Below, piece after piece: positions 6,452 to 12,118 of a stretch of DNA of 12,118 bases. The notes under the pieces were generated by a model. That model was not told the origin of the DNA. It saw nothing but the letters and a program-made list of their open reading frames with translations, and searched no databases. The first letter of the stretch is position 1. Each line of letters starts with the position of its first letter. Source of the DNA: DASTDH01 sp041167675 (GTDB lineage: Bacteria; Verrucomicrobiota; Verrucomicrobiia; Chthoniobacterales; JAFAMB01); assembly GCA_041167675.1 (NCBI GenBank), contig JBEEIB010000536.1, positions 1 through 12,118 on the forward strand, read 5' to 3'. The position numbers were made by a program, and so were the translations under genes.

Positions 6452-6787
6452 ATGCTGTCACGCACAGAGCGCATTGAAGAATTTCACCTCAAGCTTAGCC
6501 GCTCCGAAAAGGAACTGTATGAGGAGTTCGTAAAAACCGAAGAAGCAGCGCTCGTGCTGGAGATGCAGCAATATTTTGCTCAGGCGAAGGTCATCGTCGG
6601 CGGGATCAGTTTCGACAATACTAGTCTCTGGTCGAAGATCGGAAACAGAGTGGGTGTTTGGTTCGCAGAGGTTTGTGCAGACAAGAATCAAAACGAAAAC
6701 CTGTTTCGGCGATCAAAGGAAGCGATCTTGCAGCGAATAAAAAATCTGCTGGCCAAGACGATCAGGGAATGGCTCGGTGCGAAGTGA
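6452..6787 (+). CDS. Hypothetical protein, 111 residues
   Basis: I do not recognise this protein. The frame opens with ATG six bases after an in-frame TGA and reads a soluble, mostly helical sequence: a charged N-terminal helix (RIEEFHLKLSRSEKELYEEF), a central segment QYFAQAKVIVGGISFDN, a short aromatic stretch VGVWFAEVC at about 69-77, and a basic C-terminal helix ending REWLGAK. There is no signal peptide or membrane segment, and one cysteine. Composition and codon use look coding. The ribosome-binding site (a GAG about 5 bases upstream) is weak. It converges with the chimeric frame at 6854. No function can be assigned. Confidence 0.5.
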   Translation: MLSRTERIEEFHLKLSRSEKELYEEFVKTEEAALVLEMQQYFAQAKVIVGGISFDNTSLWSKIGNRVGVWFAEVCADKNQNENLFRRSKEAILQRIKNLLAKTIREWLGAK

Positions 6788-6853
6788 GGGACTCGGTCGC
6801 CCGACCAATTGCCGCGCCCCGCCGCCTTGCGACGACGGGCGCCAGCAATCTAA

Positions 6854-7354
6854 TCACTTCACCGACTGTATTCCCGGTGGTTTCCAAGTGCCTTCGCCGG
6901 GCGGAAGGATGGAGGGCGGCGTTGCCTTCGGCCAGTAGAGGCGCATGACGAGATAGATGAGGTCGTTCGGGGCGGGGAGCCAGTTGCTTTCCTTGTCCGC
7001 GCCGGGGTTGTCCTTCTGGAGGCGGGCCAGCTTCGCGCGGATTTCCTTCTCTTCCGGGCTGGCGGGAGCGAATTGCAGCGCGAAGCCGAGGTAGTCAAAG
7101 AAGCCGGTCTTGACCATTTCCTCGTTAATCTTGGGGAAGCTGACGGCCGGGGCCGCCGGGGGCGGAGGCTGGCTCAGATATTGAGAGAGCGGCTGCACCT
7201 TATCGCCGGACTGAATCTTCACGACATTCGGCATGTCGTCCGGGTTGAAGAGCTGGGTGCGGTAGGCCACCAACGAGAAGACGGTCATGGGAGAAACCCC
7301 GGCCGCTTTCACCACATCCCTAATGCTAGGAATCCTCTTGTTGTGAAGTTTCAC
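6854..7354 (-). pseudogene. Open chimeric frame: LacI-type HTH start fused to DUF1254 and DUF1214 fragments
   Basis: An uninterrupted 166-codon frame made of three pieces. Residues 1-25 (KRIPSIRDVVKAAGVSPMTV) are the start of a LacI-family helix-turn-helix, cut inside the recognition helix where a SRVLN-like continuation is expected. Residues 26-111 (SLVAYRTQLFNPDDMPNVVK, QPLSQYL, GFFDYLGFALQFAPASPEEK, IRAKLAR) match the middle of DUF1254-type proteins. Residues 112-166 (LQKDNPGADKESNWLPAP, LVMRLYWPK, PPGEGTWKPP) are the extreme C-terminus of the DUF1214 half. Roughly 150 or more residues normally between the last two pieces are missing, as are the N-terminus and signal sequence of the DUF1254 protein. 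The start is GTG at 7354 without a good ribosome-binding site. Family function is poorly defined. I regard this as a deletion product, possibly still translated. Confidence 0.8.
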
Positions 7355-7914
7355 TCAGAAATTGTATGCAAAGTGTAAAGGCATGCTGCGATGGGGCTCG
7401 AGATAAATGCCGCGTGCAGAGCTTTGGATCGAGCACAGCAATTGTGTTTCGCGCGTTTCACGCTGCTTTGAATCAGCTCGGTGTCTGGAACAGTCAAACG
7501 TCTGCCTTAAATCGCATAATCGATCAAATAAAGCCTTTTCGGCTTTCAGCTGCCTGGCAACGATTCTTATCATCTTACGCTGGTTTTGGGGGTAGGCTTG
7601 TTTGTTCGGCTCGTCCTTCTTTCCCTGCAAGACGTCTTCGATTTTTTCGAGCCCCCTTCAGAGGACCTTGGAGGCTTTCGTCACCGGTTCAAGTTGCGAC
7701 AGAAATTGCGATTGCAAGTGTTGCGCCGATTGACTAGGAGTGAGGGCAAAGTTCGAGGATCAGGATAGCCGACGCCTTGTGAAACGGGCTCTATCCCAGT
7801 TTTAGAGCGTTAGTTTTTTCTCGCCGTCACTCACTTCCAGGCGCCACCACCCAAAGCCCGATCTTTTGCCCGCAGTGTTATTGAAATTGAAAGTGGCCGG
7901 AACCCATTAACCGG
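7355..7914. other. Gene-poor stretch with weak, interrupted frames
   Basis: No convincing gene. The minus-strand frame 7355-7630 (TTG start) continues upstream in the same phase to about 7760 if one TGA near 7658 is ignored. That sequence is hydrophilic (for example RGLEKIEDVLQGKKDEPNK) and could be the remains of a coding region, but it matches no family I know. A weak plus-strand hairpin GCTCT (7788-7792)/AGAGC (7804-7808) is followed by six T at 7814-7819. A second hairpin, GCCGG/CCGGC, lies just past the stop of the regulator at 7915 and has no T run. Confidence 0.4.
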
Positions 7915-9045
7915 CTATCCTCCGGCATTCTTGGCCAACATTTTGGCTCCGCAGGAATCCCGTATTACTAATCTACAGTCCAACAGAATATCCCGAACGG
8001 GCATATCAGGATTCGTCACCCGTTCCAGCATTGCTGCGACAGCCGCGACGCCAATTTGCCTGCAGGGCTGGTGAACGGTCGTCAGCGGCACGGGCAAAAG
8101 ATTCGCGTATTCGACATCATCGATTCCAACGATTCGCACATCTTCCGGAACTCGATAACCCAGGCGGATCAATCCGTGCATTAAGTGCCCCGCAGTTCGA
8201 TCATTCGCGCCGACGATTGCCTCCGGTTTTAGCGTTTCCATGACTCGTCGCACCTCACTCTCATCATCGCTGTTGAGACGCTGAAGCGAGGCGGGCTCGA
8301 CGGGAACGCCGGCCACGAAAAGGGCCTCTCGATAACCAGCGATGCGCGCTGCCACGGTCGATGCAGAGTTGGAATAAGCTACGAAGGCGATGCGCCGGCA
8401 GCCGACCCTGAGAAGGTGTTCTGTGATCATGTAGCCAGCGCGCCGGTGATCGATTCCAACCAAGTCGTGGCGGCTGCGGGTTGGATACGGCAGAAAGCAC
8501 CGGTCGAGTAACACCACTGGGATACCGGCCAGCTCAAGCGCTGAAATTACACGATCGTTGGTTTCATTGCTCGCGACAGTCCGCTCCAGCGGAGCAAAAA
8601 AAACGCCGGCCACTTTTTTAGCGATGTATTGTTTACAGAGTTGCCAGGTTTGCTCGTCTTTTACGCTGTGGTCTGCCACTATGTTGCCCCAAAGCAGAGC
8701 ATTTTTGCGCGCCTGCGGAGCCTCTGACATGCCCTGGCAGATGGGGCCAAATATTTCCGTGTCGCCCAGGTTCGGGACGAGCAAGCCAAACAACAGACCG
8801 CTATCATCAGAGGCGTTCGCTACATACGTTCCTGATCCTGCGCGGCGTTGAACTAAGCCCGCGTGCTGCAACTCGCGAAGGGCGCGGCCAACAGTGATCC
8901 TCGACGTTCCAAATCGCTTTAATAAAGCCGCTTCGCTCGGAAGCTTCTGGCCAGGCTGATATCGCCCAGAGAGAATGTCGGTCTTAATCGTGTCGAGGAC
9001 TTGCTGATATTTAGGGACTTGAACGTCAGCATTTGAATAGGTCAT
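7915..9045 (-). CDS. GntR-HTH/LacI-type-sensor transcriptional regulator (AraR-like architecture)
   Basis: A 376-residue regulator with two parts. Residues 11-75 are a GntR-type winged helix: YQQVLDTIKTDILSGRYQPG, QKLPSEAALLKRFGTSRITV and the wing QRRAGSGTYV. Residues 84-370 are a LacI/PurR-like periplasmic-binding fold that binds a small ligand, with the hallmark PEDVRIVGIDDVEYANLL followed by PLTTVHQP. This pairing is the AraR arrangement, generally used for sugar-responsive repression. It is divergent from the HAD phosphatase across 155 bp and the likely operator lies in its own promoter, so it probably controls itself and perhaps the phosphatase. The ligand is unknown; calling it an arabinose regulator would be unsupported. 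Confidence 0.96.
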   Translation of the reverse strand: MTYSNADVQVPKYQQVLDTIKTDILSGRYQPGQKLPSEAALLKRFGTSRITVGRALRELQHAGLVQRRAGSGTYVANASDDSGLLFGLLVPNLGDTEIFGPICQGMSEAPQARKNALLWGNIVADHSVKDEQTWQLCKQYIAKKVAGVFFAPLERTVASNETNDRVISALELAGIPVVLLDRCFLPYPTRSRHDLVGIDHRRAGYMITEHLLRVGCRRIAFVAYSNSASTVAARIAGYREALFVAGVPVEPASLQRLNSDDESEVRRVMETLKPEAIVGANDRTAGHLMHGLIRLGYRVPEDVRIVGIDDVEYANLLPVPLTTVHQPCRQIGVAAVAAMLERVTNPDMPVRDILLDCRLVIRDSCGAKMLAKNAGG

Positions 9046-9057
9046 TTCAGAAACCTG

Positions 9058-9086
9058 ATATTACAATTTATACTCCTGTATTTCAA
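9058..9086 (-). promoter_or_regulatory. Promoter of the GntR/LacI regulator with an operator-like dyad in the spacer
   Basis: On the minus strand, TTGAAA (9086-9081) and TAATAT (9063-9058) form a good sigma-70 promoter with an exact 17-base spacer. The dyad ATAC-TCCT-GTAT occupies 9070-9081, inside the spacer and touching the -35 box, an ideal place for autorepression. Transcription would start near 9051, giving a leader of only about six bases before the ATG at 9045. Confidence 0.5.
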
Positions 9087-9200
9087 CAGCTTGTGTAAAG
9101 TGATTGCCCAAATATCCCAGACAGTGTCCTAAAATGACTGGAATTGCGCTATGAGCTGTTATGTTGGTCGGCGACGGTTAATCAAGACAAAAGGCAACTT

Positions 9201-10049
9201 ATGATAAACAGGTCTGCAAATATAAAGCGTTACCTGGTGGCAAGTGACTTCGACCAGACGTTGAGCTTCAACGATTCAGGGCGGGTTCTGAGCGAAATAA
9301 TGGGTATCTCTGGGTTCGACGAAAAGGTGAGCGGACTCGCGAAAGCCAATCTCGTTCAGCAAGGAGCTGAGCTTGCCTATCTGTTGAGGCACGATCCGGA
9401 ATTCCGGAGTCTTCGCCGCGAGCATCTTATAGAAGCCGGAAAGCAGGTCCGCCTGAAAAATAATGTCAATCTCCTGGCAGATTTTTTCGAAAAAGGTCTC
9501 GATCCATATGGCTTCCAGTTTTATGTGATTTCGGCTTCGCCTCAAGACGTCGTTCAGTCAGCTCTGGAAGGGATCGTTCCAGCAGATCACATTTTCGGTA
9601 CCCAGCTCGAGTATGACGGTTCGACCGGCGAAATTTGTTCTATTAGACGAGTTTCAGCAGGCTATGGCAAAATTGCAGTACTCGAGGAACTGGAAACCAG
9701 GCTGCAGATTACGCCAGACCATACAATCTACATGGGCGATGGTAGTTCGGACCTGTTCGTGATGCTGCATGTGAACAGCCGCGAGGGTTACACGATCGCA
9801 GTCTCGGAGGCGAAGTTCCTTGGCCGCATTGCCAGACGGACGGTACTCAGCGACAGCGCGTTAAGTGTGCTCGTACCGATCTTTGAGGACATTCTTAACT
9901 GGAATTCGGCGCAGATACGCGAGGTGTTCGAGTCCTATGGTCTCGCTATCCAAGAATGGGACAAGACCCGCACGGACTGGGTAGCCTTACAACAATACAT
10001 CCGGCCTGTAGCGGAGAAGCCAACAGCCCCATCAAGGAAGACGGCCTAA
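9201..10049 (+). CDS. HAD-family phosphatase (SerB-like HAD-IB type)
   Basis: A 282-residue haloacid-dehalogenase-superfamily hydrolase expected to remove phosphate from a small metabolite using an aspartyl-phosphate intermediate and Mg2+. Motif I is SDFDQT at 15-20 (nucleophile Asp16, acid/base Asp18). Motif II is the Ser in VISASP at about 109-114. Motif III is Lys157 in GYGKIAVLEEL. Motif IV is MGDGSSD at 178-184. The helical cap sits between motifs I and II, as in phosphoserine phosphatase. The substrate is not known. I chose the ATG at 9201, which has AAGG about 6 bases upstream, over a TTG at 9144 that adds 19 poorly conserved-looking residues. It is divergent from the GntR/LacI regulator and is followed by two small genes. 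Confidence 0.93.
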   Translation: MINRSANIKRYLVASDFDQTLSFNDSGRVLSEIMGISGFDEKVSGLAKANLVQQGAELAYLLRHDPEFRSLRREHLIEAGKQVRLKNNVNLLADFFEKGLDPYGFQFYVISASPQDVVQSALEGIVPADHIFGTQLEYDGSTGEICSIRRVSAGYGKIAVLEELETRLQITPDHTIYMGDGSSDLFVMLHVNSREGYTIAVSEAKFLGRIARRTVLSDSALSVLVPIFEDILNWNSAQIREVFESYGLAIQEWDKTRTDWVALQQYIRPVAEKPTAPSRKTA

Positions 10050-10182
10050 GGCAAAAGGGAATTCTCCGGGCGTTCCGTTCAGGAGCGGCCAAGCCAGAAT
10101 GCTGAGAGAAACAAGAAGGGAAAATCCCGCGAGGGAGCCCGACTCTCAACGTTTAAACCTGAGTATTAGAAAGAGAGACACA

Positions 10183-10332
10183 ATGGAAATAATCAAAGGC
10201 GTTCACGACCTGGCTTTTGTCGTCGTCCTCATCGCTATCGCTATGGCTCCACGAGCCATCGACGCTTATCTCACCGTTCGAAACGGAGAAATAACCACCA
10301 GGCTGATGAACAAAACCAACGGTATCCGGTGA
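10183..10332 (+). CDS. Small predicted membrane protein, 49 residues
   Basis: The ATG at 10183 is preceded by an AAAGAGAGA purine tract about 5 bases upstream. The protein begins MEIIKGVHD and then has one hydrophobic segment, LAFVVVLIAIAMAP, at about residues 10-23, followed by a polar, slightly basic tail ending in MNKTNGIR. This predicts one membrane helix with the tail on one side, although the helix is short and could be a peripheral anchor. I know no family for it. It lies 133 bp after the phosphatase and 58 bp before another small gene on the same strand, and may be co-transcribed with them. Confidence 0.5.
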   Translation: MEIIKGVHDLAFVVVLIAIAMAPRAIDAYLTVRNGEITTRLMNKTNGIR

Positions 10333-10390
10333 AGGCATAGCTAAGTGAACTGCCCTTCTCAACGGAGCTAAACAACAAAGAAAAGGAAAT

Positions 10391-10582
10391 ATGGAAGCAC
10401 TAGCATTAGCACTCCTCGCTCTACGTAGCCTATACAGACAGCGGGAGACTCTTAACTCTGAGGCGGAGGAATTTCAGCCGTTCGATCTTCAGCAGCTGAG
10501 ACATTTGTACAACACCAAGGAGAAGTCTCCGAGGCGATTATCTGATCGGCAAGCGTCGTATGTGGCCCAGGCGGCGTCTTGA
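10391..10582 (+). CDS. Small hypothetical protein, 63 residues
   Basis: The start is well supported: AAAGGA lies 3-5 bases before the ATG at 10391. The protein opens with a short hydrophobic helix (MEALALALLALRSLY) that is too short for a normal membrane span. A charged helical part with QRETLNSEAEEF and FDLQQLRHLY and a basic end (KSPRRLSDRQ) follow. No cysteine and no known motif are present. It is 58 bp downstream of the small membrane protein gene and in the same orientation. No function can be proposed. Confidence 0.5.
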   Translation: MEALALALLALRSLYRQRETLNSEAEEFQPFDLQQLRHLYNTKEKSPRRLSDRQASYVAQAAS

Positions 10583-10998
10583 TTCGCCGAGCCACCAGTC
10601 GACGACATAACCGCGATCCCGATGGCGACGAAACAGACAGTTGGGGATACAAAAGGAACAGTCGCCATTGGGACGCAAACGGCTTCGGCCTGGCGCTGCA
10701 AAGCAGTCGCCCAGTGCCGCAGGGTTTCGTGTTTCGAACAAAGCCTGCGTTTGGTAATCCAGCCCAAGACGTGATGACTTCGGTTTTGAAGGGTAGCGAA
10801 TCAGTAAGTGATGATCGCGGGACTTGCGTAGACGAAGCTCTTGTTGCTGGTGATGGGCAGTCGACTTTCTTGGCGCAGCTCGGGTTTACGTGAGTAACGG
10901 CAATTCCAAAAAATCAAGATCTTAGCCAGTTCTTAGCCACTTTTTGGGCCTTGATTCCAGTTGGAAGATTTGATCCAAACTAAGTGAACGCGGCGGAT
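10583..10998. other. Stretch without a supported gene
   Basis: Overlapping frames on both strands (plus from a TTG at 10579 to 10893; minus 10489-10767) are open but have no family signature or ribosome-binding site and cancel each other out. Near the right end, the 9-base sequence TCTTAGCCA occurs twice (10920-10928 and 10931-10939), 60 bases before the tRNA-like sequence. I see nothing else here. Confidence 0.45.
10920..10939. repeat. Short direct repeat TCTTAGCCA x2
   Basis: Two identical 9-base copies with an 11-base period lie just upstream of the tRNA remnant. Integrase arm-type sites are short direct repeats in such positions, but two copies alone do not establish this. Confidence 0.35.
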
Positions 10999-11058
10999 GC
11001 ACCGCGGAACCGCTGACTCTTAATCATTGGGTTGTAGGTTCGATTCCTACAAGGTGCA
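10999..11058 (+). tRNA. tRNA-Lys(CTT)-like remnant lacking a D arm (pseudo-tRNA)
   Basis: The 3' half is clearly tRNA. The anticodon loop CTCTTAA (11017-11023) has anticodon CTT at 11019-11021 and is flanked by TGA/TCA stem bases, giving the GACTCTTAATC block typical of tRNA-Lys. A perfect T arm follows, GTAGG-TTCGATT-CCTAC (11034-11050). The acceptor strand GGTGC plus discriminator A (11053-11058) pairs with GCACC (10999-11003); counting flanking bases the match is 8 pairs, GATGCACC/GGTGCATC. Between acceptor and anticodon stem there are only about eight bases, GCGGAACC, so the D arm (normally about 16 bases) is missing. The anticodon stem also has a C-T mismatch. At 60 bases instead of about 73, without an encoded CCA, it cannot be an ordinary functional tRNA. 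It may be an attachment-site scar or a deletion product. Confidence 0.75.
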
Positions 11059-11213
11059 TCTTTATCATCAACGGCTCAAATGCGGGCTGATCACGCGGTA
11101 CAATTTTCGAAAGCTCCGTAGAAGCCGAGTTGCCGCGCTGATGACGAGAAATTCGAAGCCAATCGATTCTAGGAAGTGTTCCTGCACGCTGAGGGGTGGG
11201 TGCCCGCTGTCGG

Positions 11214-12035
11214 TCAGCCGCGGAGGCCCGAGAGGTTCATCATGCGGGCGGTCTCCCTGTAGGCTTCCTCAACCCATTCGACGATGTGCGACGGGTCAGG
11301 CGAATATTCGAGCTCGATGGCGACGGTGCCGTTGATGTCCAGTTCCTTGATCGCCTGGAGATACGGCTCGAATTTGATGATGCCGCGGCCAGGGGGCAGG
11401 TCGCCGTGGACTTTGCCGTCGCAATCGCTGATGTGGACATGGATGGCTTTGCCTTTGAGCTTGGCCAAATCAATCGGGCTGGTGTCGGCCAGAACGAGGT
11501 GGCTGATGTCGATATTGGCGCGCACGCGCGGGTGGGTGCACTCGTCCACGAAACGCGCCATGGCGGTCACACTGTTGAGCAGGCTCAGCCGGAAAGGCTC
11601 CAGCTCGAGTGCGATATCGATTTTCTTTTGGTCGGCGTAATCGCCGAGGATGCGACAGGTCTCGATTGCCCAGCGCCATTGCTCGGCCGGCGGGATGACT
11701 TCTCGCTGCCAAATGTATTCGCCGAGCACGAGGAGAATGTTTTTCGCACCCCACTCAGCAGCAAGGTCGATGAAGGCTTTGCAGCGCTGCACGTGGAAGG
11801 CGCGTACGGGTTCGTTGAAGTCGATAAGGCCGGCCGCGACGACGGGAAGCGAAACGATGGGCAGGTTGTTTTTCCGGCACGTGTCCAGCACCAAGTGTTT
11901 TTCCTCCGGGGTAATGGTCATGGCCTCCGTGAAGATGTCCACGCAATCGAAGCCGATGCCGGCGATGTACTGGAGGCCGATTGCGGTGTCCACGCCGGCC
12001 TGGCCGAACGCGCTGTTGATGATGCCAAGTTTCAT
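11214..12035 (-). CDS. Sugar phosphate isomerase/epimerase (AP endonuclease 2-type TIM barrel)
   Basis: A 273-residue TIM-barrel protein of the xylose-isomerase-like superfamily, soluble and probably metal dependent, acting on a sugar, sugar phosphate or inositol-like compound. The metal and catalytic positions expected from the tagatose/psicose 3-epimerase group are visible: Glu146 in ALELEPF, Asp176 and His179 in NIDISHL, His201 in HVHISDCDG, and Glu241/Glu243 in AIELEYSPDP. GRGIIKFEPYL is the usual loop after the histidine. I chose the ATG at 12035 (MKLGIINSAFGQAG), the normal first strand of the barrel; a TTG at 12077 would add 14 residues. Neither has a strong ribosome-binding site. It faces away from the tRNA remnant and may belong to an operon outside the window. 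The exact substrate cannot be deduced. Confidence 0.93.
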   Translation of the reverse strand: MKLGIINSAFGQAGVDTAIGLQYIAGIGFDCVDIFTEAMTITPEEKHLVLDTCRKNNLPIVSLPVVAAGLIDFNEPVRAFHVQRCKAFIDLAAEWGAKNILLVLGEYIWQREVIPPAEQWRWAIETCRILGDYADQKKIDIALELEPFRLSLLNSVTAMARFVDECTHPRVRANIDISHLVLADTSPIDLAKLKGKAIHVHISDCDGKVHGDLPPGRGIIKFEPYLQAIKELDINGTVAIELEYSPDPSHIVEWVEEAYRETARMMNLSGLRG

Positions 12036-12118
12036 CGGTTTCTGGATGTTCGGAACGTTAAAAACCAAATTCTGCAAGCTGCACCGCCCGGGCCTCCTGC
12101 GTTGAGCGGTAAGCAGCT

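Noticed and set aside
6787..6854. GC-rich inverted repeat GCGCCC/GGGCGC between the convergent frames as a bidirectional terminator
   Set aside because: Stem of only 6 bp with a long loop and no T tract on either side.
7366..7737. Plus-strand frame of 123 codons
   Set aside because: Composition rich in Arg/Ser/Phe typical of an antisense frame, no ribosome-binding site, no recognised domain.
7788..7819. Hairpin plus T-run resembling a rho-independent terminator
   Set aside because: Only a 5-bp stem with an 11-base loop and a gap before the T run, and no supported plus-strand gene ends there.
10489..10767. Minus-strand frame with a hydrophobic segment
   Set aside because: No start signal, and it overlaps the better supported plus-strand small gene.
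10579..10893. Plus-strand frame of 104 codons overlapping the end of the 63-residue gene
   Set aside because: TTG start without Shine-Dalgarno, biased composition and an equally long antisense frame; not supported as a gene.
11027..11335. Plus-strand frame of 102 codons beginning MGCRFDSYKVH
   Set aside because: Its first codons are the translated tRNA T arm, and the rest is antisense to the epimerase gene.
1..12118. CRISPR array, insertion sequence, integrase, toxin-antitoxin or phage-defence genes
   Set aside because: No regularly spaced repeats, no transposase or integrase motifs and no known defence domains were found in any frame.

Overview
This window looks like an accessory, partly decaying stretch of a bacterial chromosome with moderately high GC. 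Most readable genes are transcription regulators and small-molecule enzymes. The mix (a GntR-HTH/LacI-sensor regulator, an AP-endonuclease-2-type sugar epimerase, DUF1254/DUF1214 pieces, LysR-SDR-amidohydrolase clusters) fits a soil or freshwater heterotroph such as an Acidobacteriota or Verrucomicrobiota member. That placement is inference from gene families only; the window contains no phylogenetic marker.

Left part (1-4557). A minus-strand catabolic-type cluster runs from about 3151 down to 1: two intact short-chain dehydrogenases (2411-3151 and 1428-2348), an ACMSD-like amidohydrolase that keeps its metal-ligand motifs but is broken by three frameshifts (274-1259), and the N-terminal part of a metallo-beta-lactamase-fold hydrolase that runs off the window and has no credible start (1-254). 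A LysR regulator (3207-4121) is transcribed divergently from the cluster across a short shared promoter with a clear dyad, the usual layout for a LysR activator and its target operon. An HxlR-type regulator (4186-4557) follows it.

Middle part (4558-7914). A second LysR regulator (4960-5970) faces an open frame of only 46 codons (4700-4840, minus). Its first residues and ribosome-binding site look like the start of an aldehyde dehydrogenase gene whose body is gone. A gene-poor stretch follows with a two-copy 24-bp repeat and a 17-bp palindrome, then a 111-residue protein of unknown function (6452-6787). Next is a striking 166-codon open chimera (6854-7354, minus) that joins a LacI-type DNA-binding N-terminus to a middle piece and a C-terminal piece of a DUF1254/DUF1214 protein, with that protein's centre deleted.

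Right part (7915-12118). A GntR/LacI-type regulator (7915-9045, minus) is divergent from a HAD phosphatase (9201-10049, plus). The phosphatase is followed by two small genes with good ribosome-binding sites (10183-10332 and 10391-10582). At 10999-11058 lies a tRNA-Lys(CTT)-like sequence with T arm, anticodon loop and acceptor pairing but no real D arm, probably a tRNA remnant such as an attachment-site scar. The window closes with a sugar phosphate isomerase/epimerase (11214-12035, minus).

At least five broken or truncated genes and one partial tRNA, interleaved with intact regulators, suggest repeated insertion and deletion in this region. I see no insertion sequence, integrase, CRISPR array or recognisable defence system.
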